A stretch of 64,000 nucleotides of DNA from JADZAI01 sp964390465 (GCA_964390465.1 CAYMIJ010000002.1:325385-389384); one strand, 5' to 3'. Numbered from the stretch's first letter, positions 1 to 9,116 are shown. The notes: generated by a model not told the origin, from the letters alone. Translations and numbers: made by a program.

Positions 1-848
1 TCAGCATCGAACACGGTGGCGTTCACCTGTGGCAGCCTCGCCGCCCTTGTCAGAAAGGCTTGTTGCTGGCGTGGGTCCATGAATGGGCCAAGCACCATGA
101 GCGCGCGCGGTAGATCTGATGTGTGTTCATAGGCGCTGAGCGCCCAGTCGATCAGGCCCTCACCATCGCCACCGCCGCCTGTTGTGACCAGCATGAAGGG
201 TTGTTCGGGTAAAGGCGCGCGTACGCCCGGCCGCATCATCGGAAGCTCTCGTTTGAGATAGCCTGTGAAGCGCGTCTTTTCTTTCAGCCCCTCGGCGAGG
301 GAAAGGCCTTGCAGCGGATCATAGATATCGCCACAGCCGTAAATCCATATTTCGTCATAGAGCGAGGCCAGTGCGGGGCCGACGCCTTTGCGCTGCCATT
401 CCTGGTCGAGCGCCTCGGCATCGTCGAGCACATCACGCAGACCCAGCACTAGCCGCGTACCTGCCGCTTTCAGAGCGGTGAGGGTCTGTGTCAGTTCGCC
501 GCGCAGTCCCAGTGGTTCCTTGTCGACGATCATCAGGTCGGGCCGGAAGATGCGCGCTGTCTCCTCGATAATTTCGGCGCGCAGCAGAAATGCGTCCGCA
601 GCCTCAAGAGACAGTTTCAGTGGCGTATAAGCTCCATCTTTCAGCTTGATGACGCCCGGCACGCGAACAAAATCGACACGTTCGGGAAATTCGAAGGCGC
701 CGATGATTGGTGAGCCTGAAAGAATAAGCACGGTCACGTCTGGTCGGGCGGCGGTAAGCGCACCTGCCAACGCTCGGCAGCGGCGCAGATGGCCAAGGCC
801 GAAACTGTCGTGGCTGTAGATGAGCACACGCGCCGGGCGATGCGTCAC
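1..848 (-). CDS. Predicted glycosyltransferase (COG4671-like), 3' end cut off by window edge
   Basis: The reading frame stays open for 282 codons to the window edge, so the C-terminus is missing. It starts at a GTG preceded by AGGAG at good spacing; the overlapping ATG two bases upstream hits a stop at once. The N-terminus reads RVLIYSHDSFGLGHLRRCRA, the nucleotide-sugar-transferase-like opening of predicted glycosyltransferases of the COG4671 type (GT-B fold expected). A glycine-rich TTGGGGDGEG stretch lies near the visible end and could be the start of the C-terminal sugar-nucleotide half. Substrate unknown. The tRNA-Pro gene lies just upstream on the same strand. Confidence 0.75.
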   Translation of the reverse strand, partial: MTHRPARVLIYSHDSFGLGHLRRCRALAGALTAARPDVTVLILSGSPIIGAFEFPERVDFVRVPGVIKLKDGAYTPLKLSLEAADAFLLRAEIIEETARIFRPDLMIVDKEPLGLRGELTQTLTALKAAGTRLVLGLRDVLDDAEALDQEWQRKGVGPALASLYDEIWIYGCGDIYDPLQGLSLAEGLKEKTRFTGYLKRELPMMRPGVRAPLPEQPFMLVTTGGGGDGEGLIDWALSAYEHTSDLPRALMVLGPFMDPRQQQAFLTRAARLPQVNATVFDA

Positions 849-958
849 ATAAATCTCCTGCCGATCATGCCCTCACTATAGCTTGACCTGTGGCGACGTC
901 ATGAGCGTTTCGCAGGGTTTTTGCGGGCACGATGTTGAAGGGGGTCAAGAGATAGAAA

Positions 959-1035
959 TGGTCGGAGCGGCGGGATTCGAACCCACGACCCCCAGTCCCC
1001 CAGACTGATGCGCTACCAGGCTGCGCTACGCTCCG
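959..1035 (-). tRNA. tRNA-Pro (anticodon GGG)
   Basis: The minus strand folds as a complete 77-nt tRNA: acceptor stem CGGAGCG/CGCTCCG, D-arm GCGC/GCGC, anticodon stem TCAGT/ACTGG with loop CTGGGGG, T-loop GTTCGAATC, discriminator A and an encoded CCA. Loop positions 34-36 are GGG, which reads proline CCC/CCU codons. Confidence 0.97.
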
Positions 1036-1240
1036 ACCTTTGGGGCGCGACGGGCAGGCCCGGCGCGAGGCCGGGCTTATAGGCGGGCGCGCCGCCGGGC
1101 GCAATGGCAGGTAATGCGCCACCAGTCGCTCGAAATGATAGGCCGCCCATACCCGTAAACGGCGCTGGCAGGATGGCTTTATCCGCAAGCCGTCTTGAGT
1201 GCGAGTTTGCAGGCTTTCGCAAGTGCGTGCGTGGCCCCCC
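1036..1240. other. Intergenic stretch with one GC-rich hairpin
   Basis: No gene is supported here. A perfect 7-bp stem (GCCCGGC/GCCGGGC, loop GCGAG) lies at 1058-1076. It sits downstream of the mdh-DUF6624 genes and upstream of the tRNA on the minus strand. Neither strand shows a T-run after it, so it is at best a weak terminator. Confidence 0.4.
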
Positions 1241-1837
1241 TCAGGAGCGCCAGCCTGCCTGATGGGCGAAGGCTTCGCGGGCCTTGATGTAGTCCGCATA
1301 TTTGCGAGGCGGCTTGTCACCATCGGCAGCGGCCCGAACGCGCTGGCGCACCAGTTCTTCGGCCAGTGGGTAGAGCCCGACCTGAGCGCGCCGTGCATCG
1401 ACCTGTGCCACATTGTCGATGGGCCACGGGGAAAGGTTGCCTGCCTGATCCCAGTGCAGCTGCGTGCCGAAGGTCTGGTAGCGCCCCTCAAAAACCGCAA
1501 TGCGATCCACCAGCAGGGCAAGACGCAGGGCCGTTGCATCATCATTGGGCGGATCAGCCGTGGTGGCGACGCGGCGCATCAGGGCCGGGCGCGAGATCGC
1601 GTGCTGCACGATCAGCCAGAAAGCGCCGACCGCCTCGGCACCCACTTCATGCACTTCCGGCCAGAAGCCCTCGTCCAGACGCGCCATCAGCCAGTCCGCA
1701 TTCGCCTCGTGGCAGCCGCGCATCTGCGGGTTGTAATCGCGGAACAGTGTGCCCTTGCGTACCAGCTCGGCGCGCAGATCGCTGTCCGTCTTTGCACGGG
1801 CGACCAGTTCCCTGCCGATGGCTTCCCTGTCGAACAC
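1241..1837 (-). CDS. DUF6624-like conserved hypothetical protein
   Basis: A soluble 198-residue protein without signal peptide or membrane segment. The pattern of an acidic helical N-terminus, then GRYQTFGTQLHW followed by PWPIDNVAQVDARRAQVGL, fits the DUF6624 family (recognised from memory). The start is a GTG 5 nt after the mdh stop, with no clear Shine-Dalgarno, so expression is probably coupled to mdh. Function unknown; the QxGTQ and RRAxVGL motifs look like the conserved core. Confidence 0.6.
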   Translation of the reverse strand: MFDREAIGRELVARAKTDSDLRAELVRKGTLFRDYNPQMRGCHEANADWLMARLDEGFWPEVHEVGAEAVGAFWLIVQHAISRPALMRRVATTADPPNDDATALRLALLVDRIAVFEGRYQTFGTQLHWDQAGNLSPWPIDNVAQVDARRAQVGLYPLAEELVRQRVRAAADGDKPPRKYADYIKAREAFAHQAGWRS

Positions 1838-1842
1838 GACTG

Positions 1843-2805
1843 TCAGGCGAGGCTGGCGTCGATGTCCTTGCAGGCCTTCAGAAGCCCGCGCACGGCTTCC
1901 ACCGACTTGGCGAACATGTCCTTTTCGGCGGCATCCATCGGGAACTCGATCACCTGTTCCGCGCCACCCGCGCCGATCACCACCGGCACGCCGACATAGA
2001 TGTCCTTCATGCCATACTGTCCGTTCAGATGCGCGGCGCAGGCCAGCACGCGCTTCTTGTCGTGCAGATAGGACTTGGCCATCAGGATGGCGCTTTCGGC
2101 AGGGGCGTAATAGGCGCTGCCGGTTTTCAGCAAAGCGACGATCTCACCGCCGCCGCCGCGCGTGCGCTTGACGATGGCGTCCAGCTCGGCCTGCGTCATC
2201 TTGCCCTGTTCCATCAGAACCGGCAGCGGCAGTCCGCCCACCGTGGAATAGCGCACCATCGGCACCATGTCGTCGCCGTGGCCGCCCAGCGTCCAGGCGT
2301 GGATGTCTTCCACCGAGACGCCGAACTTTTCGGCCAGGAACCAGCGGAAGCGGGCCGAATCCAGAACGCCCGCCATGCCGACCACCTTATTGGCGGGCAG
2401 GCCGGAAAACTTCTGCAGCGCCCACACCATCGCGTCGAGCGGATTGGTGACGCAGATGACGAAGGCGTTGGGGGCATGCGCCTTGATGCCTTCGCCCACC
2501 GCCTTCATGACTTTCAGATTGATGCCGATCAGATCATCGCGGCTCATGCCCGGCTTGCGCGGCACGCCGGCGGTGACGATGCACACATCAGCGCCTGCGA
2601 TGTCGGCATAGTCGTTGGCGCCTTTCAGCAGGCTGTCCTTGCCGAAAATCGTTGACGCTTCGGCGATATCCAGCGCCTTGCCCTGCGGCGTGCCCTCGGC
2701 GATGTCGAACAGGATCACATCGCCCAGTTCCTCGCGCGCGGCGATATGGGCCAGCGTACCGCCGATCATGCCGGCACCGATAAGGGCGATTTTCTTGCGA
2801 GCCAT
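1843..2805 (-). CDS. mdh: Malate dehydrogenase
   Basis: NAD-dependent interconversion of malate and oxaloacetate in the TCA cycle; cytosolic, 320 residues, normal for the LDH-like bacterial MDH family. The nucleotide-binding loop GAGMIGG is at residues 10-16. Substrate and catalytic residues are visible: R83 and R89 in PRKPGMSRDD, N121 in NPLD, D149 and R152 in VLDSARFR, and the proton-relay H176 in LGGHGD. R83 in place of glutamine marks MDH rather than lactate dehydrogenase. The ATG follows GAAGGAGG. In many alphaproteobacteria mdh sits directly before sucCD; here those genes are at the far end of the window. Confidence 0.97.
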   Translation of the reverse strand: MARKKIALIGAGMIGGTLAHIAAREELGDVILFDIAEGTPQGKALDIAEASTIFGKDSLLKGANDYADIAGADVCIVTAGVPRKPGMSRDDLIGINLKVMKAVGEGIKAHAPNAFVICVTNPLDAMVWALQKFSGLPANKVVGMAGVLDSARFRWFLAEKFGVSVEDIHAWTLGGHGDDMVPMVRYSTVGGLPLPVLMEQGKMTQAELDAIVKRTRGGGGEIVALLKTGSAYYAPAESAILMAKSYLHDKKRVLACAAHLNGQYGMKDIYVGVPVVIGAGGAEQVIEFPMDAAEKDMFAKSVEAVRGLLKACKDIDASLA

Positions 2806-2900
2806 GGGGCCTCCTTCAGGGGCGATTCAGTGCGGAAAACTGGGCACGGGGGTAGACCCGTTGCGCCCCGGATTCAAGGCGGCGCTGCAAGCGGCGAAAG

Positions 2901-3398
2901 TCAGACCATCATCATGACGGACACGCCAACCAGAACAGCCAGAAGCACTACAGCGATGCCTGCGAGGACTGCCATGACATCTTTCTGTGTGGGCGTCCGC
3001 ACGGCGTGGGCGATGGTGATCCCATCATATAGGTCGCCAATCTGCGGTTCGCGGCTCAAAACAGCTGGCAGGGATTGTCTGCTGCAAAACTGGTATGCTT
3101 TGTAGAAGAAGCTAAATATGCCAAACAATCCTGCAAAAGCGATAACTACATATACAGGTTTCATGTCTGGAATGACGAAAATCGATAAGAGATAAGCCGG
3201 AATTAGCAGTGCAGTAAGTAAACATCTTCCCCACCAGCCCAGACAATACAGCGTCCATGCTCTGTCCGCTTTTTGTGTCGTGGGGAAAATCGCCAGAAAA
3301 TGGGATGGCGCGCCTGATCCCGATGAACGCCGCCATGGTCCCCAGACCGCAGCTGGCACTGCGATGGCATACTGGCCTGCCGTGCCTGTATCACTCAT
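2901..3398 (-). CDS. Unknown small integral membrane protein (cassette gene 3)
   Basis: 165 residues, no recognised family. After a polar ~50-residue N-terminus come two closely spaced hydrophobic segments (about 53-75 and 80-98), a polar loop containing SREPQIGDLYDGIT, and a C-terminal hydrophobic helix ending in VSVMMMV. The two genes upstream encode proteins with the same layout. The DNA is visibly richer in A/T than the flanking mdh and asd genes, which could mean acquisition or low expression. Function cannot be assigned. Confidence 0.6.
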   Translation of the reverse strand: MSDTGTAGQYAIAVPAAVWGPWRRSSGSGAPSHFLAIFPTTQKADRAWTLYCLGWWGRCLLTALLIPAYLLSIFVIPDMKPVYVVIAFAGLFGIFSFFYKAYQFCSRQSLPAVLSREPQIGDLYDGITIAHAVRTPTQKDVMAVLAGIAVVLLAVLVGVSVMMMV

Positions 3399-3431
3399 GG
3401 TTGTGACCCTAAAAATGCACCGAAGCTCGCT

Positions 3432-3893
3432 TCAAAGTGCTCTCAGTATCGACCCCGCAAGAACAGCGACGCATATCGCCAGAACGAGGCCTGACGTCAG
3501 CATGCTGTGCCGGGCCACAATACGGTGTTCCAGATGTGGGGGAACAGGCGTCTTGCCATCATGAAGACGCTTCCCGAACCAGTAATAAGCGCCCCAGATA
3601 TTGATCAGCAAAACAAAGAGGCCGGTGGGCATAGTTCGCGGCATCACACCCGTCAGGTTATCATAGGCTGTGATGGCCGAAACCGCGATCAACGGCCAGA
3701 CGCTCCATACCAGAAGCCTTGGCAGCCAGGCATTGCGGAAGCCGTAAAGCGCGGGGAAGCGACACCCCCACAGCGGCGTGGGGGTGGCTAGCAGATAGGG
3801 GTAATCTGCCTCCTGCGGAATACCGCTGTCTGGTATAGTGACCGGTCCCTTCAGAATGTGCTGATCACTTTTAGCAGGGTGCGCTGGCTTCAT
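3432..3893 (-). CDS. Unknown small integral membrane protein (cassette gene 2)
   Basis: I chose the ATG just after the preceding gene's stop, giving 153 residues; an upstream in-frame start would overlap that gene by about 60 bases. Hydrophobic segments lie around residues 60-78 and 87-105, then a charged loop (KRLHDGKTPVPPHLEHR) and a C-terminal helix ending SILRAL. The layout matches the two neighbours. No family recognised; A/T-richer than the surroundings. Confidence 0.55.
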   Translation of the reverse strand: MKPAHPAKSDQHILKGPVTIPDSGIPQEADYPYLLATPTPLWGCRFPALYGFRNAWLPRLLVWSVWPLIAVSAITAYDNLTGVMPRTMPTGLFVLLINIWGAYYWFGKRLHDGKTPVPPHLEHRIVARHSMLTSGLVLAICVAVLAGSILRAL

Positions 3894-3901
3894 GAGTCTG
3901 C

Positions 3902-4399
3902 CTACAGGAACGACCAGATCAACGAGACAAGCAATATGAGTGGCGCGCCGGTCATCAGTAACCACATGGTCCGGTGGACATTGCGCCCCAATATGTGGGT
4001 CACGCGCGTGCTGCCCGTTCGGTCACCTATGGTGGGCACAATGTCAGGACGCCACGCCAGCGCCACTGCGTGACGTTTGACATAGACGGGTAGCAAGAGG
4101 GTGGAGAGGCTCAACACGACCATGGTCCATGCAATCCAGGAATGGGGGGATTCCACATGCAGGCACAGAAGGAGCGCCAAATAGAGGCAATAGAGCCAGA
4201 TGGCTGTGTTTCCGACCCAGAACAGGATCAGGAAAATCCACGATTTATACTGACTGTCAAAGCTCAGGAGAATTGGCTTGTCGGAAGATATGCTGTCTGA
4301 GGCGCCGTATGTAACCCTTGTCAGACCTGCATCCAGAAACACCCCAAATCCTGATTGGCTGTGCGGTGGATCAGATGGCAAGCAAGCGTCATGTGACAT
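3902..4399 (-). CDS. Unknown small integral membrane protein (cassette gene 1)
   Basis: First gene of a three-gene minus-strand run. 165 residues: a ~50-residue polar N-terminus, two hydrophobic segments (about 53-75 and 85-105), a polar loop with RPDIVPTIGDRTGSTRVTH, and a C-terminal membrane helix ending VSLIWSFL. The loop loosely resembles REPQIGDLYDGITIAHA of the third gene, which hints at distant paralogy. No family recognised and no catalytic motif seen. Confidence 0.6.
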   Translation of the reverse strand: MSHDACLPSDPPHSQSGFGVFLDAGLTRVTYGASDSISSDKPILLSFDSQYKSWIFLILFWVGNTAIWLYCLYLALLLCLHVESPHSWIAWTMVVLSLSTLLLPVYVKRHAVALAWRPDIVPTIGDRTGSTRVTHILGRNVHRTMWLLMTGAPLILLVSLIWSFL

Positions 4400-4445
4400 T
4401 ACGTCAACCTAACAGCTTATTTTGTTCCTGTCACCCTTTTGAGGG

Positions 4446-4946
4446 CTAGCCTTTATAGCGGGCTTTTGCGCGCTCGACATAGGTCTGGACATCGGCGCGG
4501 TCACGCAGCTCGCGGGCCCAGCGGCCAAACACCTTGGCGCTGCGTTCCGGGGCGACGCCCAGCTGCACATGGCCGACGCCTGCATTCACCGTTTCCCAGT
4601 ATTCGGCAATCAGCCCACCCGACAGGCGGAAGCGGCTGACCCCGTCGATCACCACTTCCTTGTCCATGAAATCGGGCATTGTCGAAATGAACCGCGACAG
4701 CGAACGGGCATAACCCGTTTCGCCGTTCACCACCGGATCGAAGAAACGCCAGTCATAGTCGCGGCAATGCGCGTGGAAGTGATCGGTCAGCATGTGGTTG
4801 ATGGCCTCGCGCCCGGTGAACGCGCCATAGATGTAATCGTGATAGATGCCATCAGGCGTGAAGCAGGCGGCAAACGCGGCAGCATCGGCCCGACTGGCGG
4901 CATCACCCATACGGTTCAGCAGGGCGGTGAAGGCGGCATTGTCCAT
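4446..4946 (-). CDS. NTF2-like / SnoaL-like fold protein
   Basis: 166 residues with the layout of the nuclear transport factor 2-like superfamily: an N-terminal helix pair (ALLNRMGDAASRADAAAFAA), then CFTPDGIYHDYIYG, FTGREAINHML and a beta-rich C-terminal half ending in SGGLIAEYWETVNAG. Such proteins are small cone-shaped hydrolases, isomerases or ligand binders; the substrate cannot be read here. Its ATG overlaps the asd stop by one base (TGATG), so it is probably translated together with asd. Confidence 0.75.
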   Translation of the reverse strand: MDNAAFTALLNRMGDAASRADAAAFAACFTPDGIYHDYIYGAFTGREAINHMLTDHFHAHCRDYDWRFFDPVVNGETGYARSLSRFISTMPDFMDKEVVIDGVSRFRLSGGLIAEYWETVNAGVGHVQLGVAPERSAKVFGRWARELRDRADVQTYVERAKARYKG

Positions 4947-5968
4947 CAGGTGATCCTTTGGGTGAAGCGCTCCTTCACCAGCAGCTCGGCGATCTGCACG
5001 GCGTTCAGCGCCGCGCCTTTCTTCAGGTTATCGGAAACGATCCACATGGAAAGACCGTTGGCCACGCTGACATCGCCCCGCACGCGGCTGACATAGACTT
5101 CATCATCGCCCACGCACTCCGAAGGCGTGATGTAGCCGCCATCTTCGTGCCGGTCGATCAGCATCACGCCGGGTGCAGCACGCAGCAGGGTTTTGGCGCG
5201 CTGCGCGGTGATGGGGCGTTCAAACTCTGCCGTGCAGGTTTCGCCATGGCCGCGAAACGTGCCGACCCGCACGCAGGTCGCCTGCATCCTGATGTCGGGG
5301 CCCAGAATCTTGCGCGTTTCCTGCGCCTGTTTCAGTTCCTCGTCCGTGCTGCCATCGGCCAGAAAGCTGCCCACCTGGGGGATGGCGTTATAGGCGATCT
5401 GTTTTGGAAACTTGTGGCGTTCAATTGGATCGCCCACGAACACGGCGCGGGCCTGCGAGAACAATTCGTTCATGCCGTCCTTGCCCGCGCCTGACACCGA
5501 CTGGAAGGTCGTGACCACCAGCCGCGTGATGTTCGCCTCGTCATGCAAAGCCTTCAGCGCCACGACGCGGTGAATGGTGGAGCAGTTCGGGTTGGCGATG
5601 ATGTTTTTCTTCGTGTGGCGTGCCAGCGTGTGGCCATTCACCTCAGGCACCACCAGCGGCACAGCGGCATCCATGCGCCAGGCCGAGGAATTGTCGATCA
5701 CCACCGCCCCTGTCGCCGCGATCTTCGGCGCCCATTCCTTTGAGACAGTGCTGCCCGCACTCATCAGCACGATGCTGGTGCCGGTGAAGTCATAAGCGGC
5801 GAGATCGCGGCTTTTCAGCGTGCGGTCGCCGAACGAGACCTCAGTGCCCTGAGATTTGCGCGAAGCGAGCGCCGTCACCTCGGCGGGGAACTGACGCTCG
5901 GCCAGCACGTTGAGCATCTCGCGCCCGACCGAGCCCGTGGCACCGACAACAGCGAGTTTGAGGGTCAT
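4946..5968 (-). CDS. asd: Aspartate-semialdehyde dehydrogenase
   Basis: NADPH-dependent conversion of aspartyl phosphate to aspartate semialdehyde, the branch point to lysine/diaminopimelate, methionine and threonine. 340 residues, usual length. The N-terminus VVGATGSVGREML is the NADP-binding loop; the active-site cysteine is in NPNCSTI, and QSVSGAGKDG and the acyl-binding RVGTFRGHGE follow. Last of leuC-leuD-leuB-asd, 4 nt after leuB, with AGGG before the ATG. Confidence 0.96.
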   Translation of the reverse strand: MTLKLAVVGATGSVGREMLNVLAERQFPAEVTALASRKSQGTEVSFGDRTLKSRDLAAYDFTGTSIVLMSAGSTVSKEWAPKIAATGAVVIDNSSAWRMDAAVPLVVPEVNGHTLARHTKKNIIANPNCSTIHRVVALKALHDEANITRLVVTTFQSVSGAGKDGMNELFSQARAVFVGDPIERHKFPKQIAYNAIPQVGSFLADGSTDEELKQAQETRKILGPDIRMQATCVRVGTFRGHGETCTAEFERPITAQRAKTLLRAAPGVMLIDRHEDGGYITPSECVGDDEVYVSRVRGDVSVANGLSMWIVSDNLKKGAALNAVQIAELLVKERFTQRIT

Positions 5969-5972
5969 GGTC

Positions 5973-7082
5973 TTACCCTACCGTGCGATCCAGCGCCTTC
6001 AGGATCGCATCGCCCATGCCGGTGGTGGAAACCTGTGTCTTGCCCGCCTGCATGATGTCACCCGTGCGAAGACCATCATCCAGCACACGCGCCACTGCGC
6101 CTTCGATCAGCGCGGCATTCGCTTCGTCGTCCAGCGAATAACGCAGGCACATGGCGAAGGAGAGGATCGCCGCAATCGGGTTGGCGAGGTTCTTGCCTGC
6201 AATGTCAGGCGCGCTGCCATGGATCGGCTCGTACAGCGCCTTGGCCTTGCCGGTCGCTGCATCTTTCGCACCCAATGACGCTGAGGGCAGCATGCCGAGC
6301 GAGCCGGTCAGCATCGCCGCTTCGTCGGAGAGAATGTCGCCGAACAGATTGTCGGTGACGATCACGTCGAATTGCTTGGGGTTACGCACCAGCTGCATGG
6401 CGCAGTTGTCCGCGAGAATGTGCTGGAGGTTCATGTCGGCATACTCGGTGGCGTGAACGTGGGTCACTTCCTCGCGCCACAGCATGCCGGTGTGCATGAC
6501 GTTCGACTTTTCTGCCGAATGGACGAGGCCTTTGCGCTTCTTCGCCAGATCAAAGGCGACGCGCGCGATGCGGCGCACTTCCTCGGTCGTGTAAAGCTGC
6601 GTGTCGACCGCCTTGCGCGAACCGTCCGCCAGCTTTTCGATGCCGCGCGGCTCGCCGAAATAAACCCCGCCCGTCAGTTCGCGCACGATCATGATGTCGA
6701 GGCCGGAAACGAGATCGGCTTTCAGACTGGAAGCATCGGTCAGCGCCGGAAAGCACAGTGCCGGGCGCAGATTGGCGAACAGCTCCATGTCCTTGCGCAG
6801 ACGCAGGAGGCCGCGTTCGGGTTTCTTGTCGAACGTGTTCTTATCCCATTTGGGGCCGCCCACCGCACCGAACAGCACGGCGTCCGCCGCATGCGCCTTG
6901 GCCATGGCGGCATCGGTGATGGCCTCGCCCGTGGTGTCCAGCGAGATGCCGCCGACCCGATCTTCATCCAGATCAAAATGAACCGAACGGTGTTTCGCCA
7001 GCCAGTCGATGATGCGGCGCACCTCGCTTGTGACTTCGGGGCCAATCCCGTCGCCGGGCAGAAGCAGGAGTTTGCGATTCAT
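5973..7082 (-). CDS. leuB: 3-isopropylmalate dehydrogenase
   Basis: Oxidative decarboxylation of 3-isopropylmalate to 2-oxoisocaproate in leucine synthesis. 369 residues. Visible: LLPGDGIGPEV at the N-terminus; the substrate-binding RLRKDMELFANLRP; RELTGGVYFGEPRG; and the metal-binding signature DNLFGDILSDEAAMLTGS, with GSAPDIAGKNLANP for NAD. Placed 3 nt after leuD, so clearly one transcription unit. Confidence 0.96.
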   Translation of the reverse strand: MNRKLLLLPGDGIGPEVTSEVRRIIDWLAKHRSVHFDLDEDRVGGISLDTTGEAITDAAMAKAHAADAVLFGAVGGPKWDKNTFDKKPERGLLRLRKDMELFANLRPALCFPALTDASSLKADLVSGLDIMIVRELTGGVYFGEPRGIEKLADGSRKAVDTQLYTTEEVRRIARVAFDLAKKRKGLVHSAEKSNVMHTGMLWREEVTHVHATEYADMNLQHILADNCAMQLVRNPKQFDVIVTDNLFGDILSDEAAMLTGSLGMLPSASLGAKDAATGKAKALYEPIHGSAPDIAGKNLANPIAAILSFAMCLRYSLDDEANAALIEGAVARVLDDGLRTGDIMQAGKTQVSTTGMGDAILKALDRTVG

Positions 7083-7085
7083 GAT

Positions 7086-7691
7086 TTACAGCCAGGGCTT
7101 GGAAAGGTGTTTCTTTGTTTCGTAGTCACTGATTGCCCCTTCATCGCGCAGGGTCAGGCTGATGTCGTCCCAGCCGTTCAGCAGAATCTGTTTGCGGAAG
7201 GGGTCGATCTCGAAATGGATGACGCCGCCATCGGGGCCGCGGATTTCCTGTTTTTCCAGATCAACGCTGATGACGGCATTGGCCCCGCGTTCGGCATCAT
7301 CCATCAGTTTGTCGATCTCGGTCTGCGGCAAAGCTATGGGCAGGATGCCGTTCTTGAAGCAGTTGCCATAGAAGATGTCGGCGAAGCTGGGCGCAATGAT
7401 GCAGCGTATGCCGAAATCAAGCAGCGCCCAAGGCGCGTGTTCGCGGCTGGAGCCGCAGCCGAAATTGGCGCCGGTCACCAGGATCTGCGCGTTTTTGTAA
7501 GCGGGCCGGTTCAGCACGAAATCGGGAATCTCTTTCCCGTCCGGCGTGCGGCGCATTTCATCGAACAGCGCCTTGCCAAGGCCAGAACGCTCGATGGTTT
7601 TCAGGAACTGCTTGGGGATGATCATGTCGGTATCGACATTGACCAGCGGCATGGGCGCAGCGACGGCGGTGAGGGTGTTGAAGGGTTCCAT
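7086..7691 (-). CDS. leuD: 3-isopropylmalate dehydratase, small subunit
   Basis: Swivelling-domain partner of LeuC in isomerising 2- to 3-isopropylmalate. 201 residues, standard length. Signatures: NVDTDMIIPKQFLKTIERSG and GANFGCGSSREHAPWAL, the conserved substrate-contact loop of the aconitase small subunits, then RCIIAPSFADIFYGNCFKNG. Nine bases separate it from the leuC stop. Confidence 0.96.
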   Translation of the reverse strand: MEPFNTLTAVAAPMPLVNVDTDMIIPKQFLKTIERSGLGKALFDEMRRTPDGKEIPDFVLNRPAYKNAQILVTGANFGCGSSREHAPWALLDFGIRCIIAPSFADIFYGNCFKNGILPIALPQTEIDKLMDDAERGANAVISVDLEKQEIRGPDGGVIHFEIDPFRKQILLNGWDDISLTLRDEGAISDYETKKHLSKPWL

Positions 7692-7700
7692 GGCCTTGCC

Positions 7701-9116
7701 TTACAGAAAGTCGCGCGTGTCGGTCAGCGTGCCTTTGATGGCCGCCGCAGCCGCCATTGCTGGCGAGACGAGATGCGTGCGTCCACCGCGCCCTTGCCGG
7801 CCCTCGAAATTGCGGTTGGAAGTGGAAGCGCAGCGTTCTTCCGGGTTCAGCCGGTCAGCATTCATGGCAAGGCACATCGAACAACCCGGCTCGCGCCAGT
7901 CGAATCCGGCGGCGCGGAAAATCTCGTGCAGCCCTTCAGCCTCGGCCTGTTCTTTCACTAGGCCCGAGCCCGGCACGACCATCGCGTAGACATGGCTCGC
8001 AACCTTGCGGCCCTTTGCGATGGAGGCGGCCACGCGCAGATCTTCGATGCGGCCATTGGTGCACGAACCGATGAACACGCGATCGACCTTGATGTCCGAA
8101 ATCCTCTCGCCCGCTTTCAGCCCCATATAGGTGAGCGCGCGTTCCTTGGCGGCGCGCCGTCCTGGGTCGCTCTCGCTGGCCGGGTCAGGCACCGCGCCCG
8201 TGATGGGCGCAACGTCTTCCGGGCTGGTGCCCCAGGTGACCAGCGGGGGAATATCGGCAGCATCCAGCACGATCTCGGCATCGAAGCTGGCGTCGGCATC
8301 CGAGAACAGCGACTTCCAGTAGGCCAGAGCCATTTCCCATGCGCCGCCTTTGGGCGCTTTGGCGCGGCCTTGCAGATAGGCGAAAGTGGTTTCGTCCGGC
8401 GCGACCAGACCGGCGCGCGCGCCGGCCTCTATCGACATGTTGCAAAGCGTCATGCGACCTTCCATCGAAAGGGCACGGATCGCTTCGCCCGCATATTCAA
8501 TGACGTAACCCGTGCCGCCCGCGGTGCCGATGCGCCCGATGATCGCCAGCGTGATGTCTTTCGCCCCGACGCCGGGGCCGGGCGTGCCGTTTACTGTGAC
8601 ACGCATGTTCTTTGATTGCGGCATGCGCAGCGTTTGCGTTGCCAGCACATGCTCAACCTCGGATGTGCCGATGCCGAAGGCCAGCGCGCCGAACGCGCCG
8701 TGGGTGGAGGTGTGGCTGTCACCGCACACGATGGTCATGCCGGGCTGGGTCAGACCCTGTTCCGGGCCGACGATATGGACGATGCCCTGACGCACATCGT
8801 CCATCGCATAATGTTCAATGCCGAACTCTGCGGCGTTCTTCGCCAGCGTCTCGACCTGGAGTTTGGATTCCGGGTCAGTGATCCCGTCTATCCCCGCCGC
8901 GCGTCCTTCGGTCGGCACGTTATGATCGGGCACCGCCAGCACCGCTTCCGGGCGGCGCACCTTGCGGCCTGTCATGCGCAGGCCCTCAAAAGCCTGCGGA
9001 CTGGTCACCTCGTGCACGAGGTGACGGTCAATATAGATGACCGGCAGCTCGCCCGGCGTGGCGGAGACGAGATGCTCGTCCCAGATTTTATCATAGAGGG
9101 TGCGCGGGCCAGTCAT
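7701..9116 (-). CDS. leuC: 3-isopropylmalate dehydratase, large subunit
   Basis: Carries the [4Fe-4S] cluster of isopropylmalate isomerase. The ATG giving MTGPRTLYDKIW makes 471 residues, close to the family norm. A GTG four codons upstream is also in frame but falls inside a perfect inverted repeat and has no better ribosome site. Motifs include CGDSHTSTHGAFGALAFGIG, cluster cysteines in SCTNGRIEDL and EPGCSMCLAMN, and RNFEGRQGRGGRTHL. First gene of the leuCDB-asd operon. Confidence 0.95.
   Translation of the reverse strand: MTGPRTLYDKIWDEHLVSATPGELPVIYIDRHLVHEVTSPQAFEGLRMTGRKVRRPEAVLAVPDHNVPTEGRAAGIDGITDPESKLQVETLAKNAAEFGIEHYAMDDVRQGIVHIVGPEQGLTQPGMTIVCGDSHTSTHGAFGALAFGIGTSEVEHVLATQTLRMPQSKNMRVTVNGTPGPGVGAKDITLAIIGRIGTAGGTGYVIEYAGEAIRALSMEGRMTLCNMSIEAGARAGLVAPDETTFAYLQGRAKAPKGGAWEMALAYWKSLFSDADASFDAEIVLDAADIPPLVTWGTSPEDVAPITGAVPDPASESDPGRRAAKERALTYMGLKAGERISDIKVDRVFIGSCTNGRIEDLRVAASIAKGRKVASHVYAMVVPGSGLVKEQAEAEGLHEIFRAAGFDWREPGCSMCLAMNADRLNPEERCASTSNRNFEGRQGRGGRTHLVSPAMAAAAAIKGTLTDTRDFL

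Noticed and set aside
865..1545. 226-codon minus-strand frame spanning the tRNA-Pro gene
   Set aside because: It would translate through a functional tRNA and overlaps the DUF6624 gene out of frame.
6372..7961. 529-codon open frame on the plus strand across leuB, leuD and leuC
   Set aside because: It is antisense to three clear enzymes in codon register typical of high-G+C shadow frames and shows no domain.
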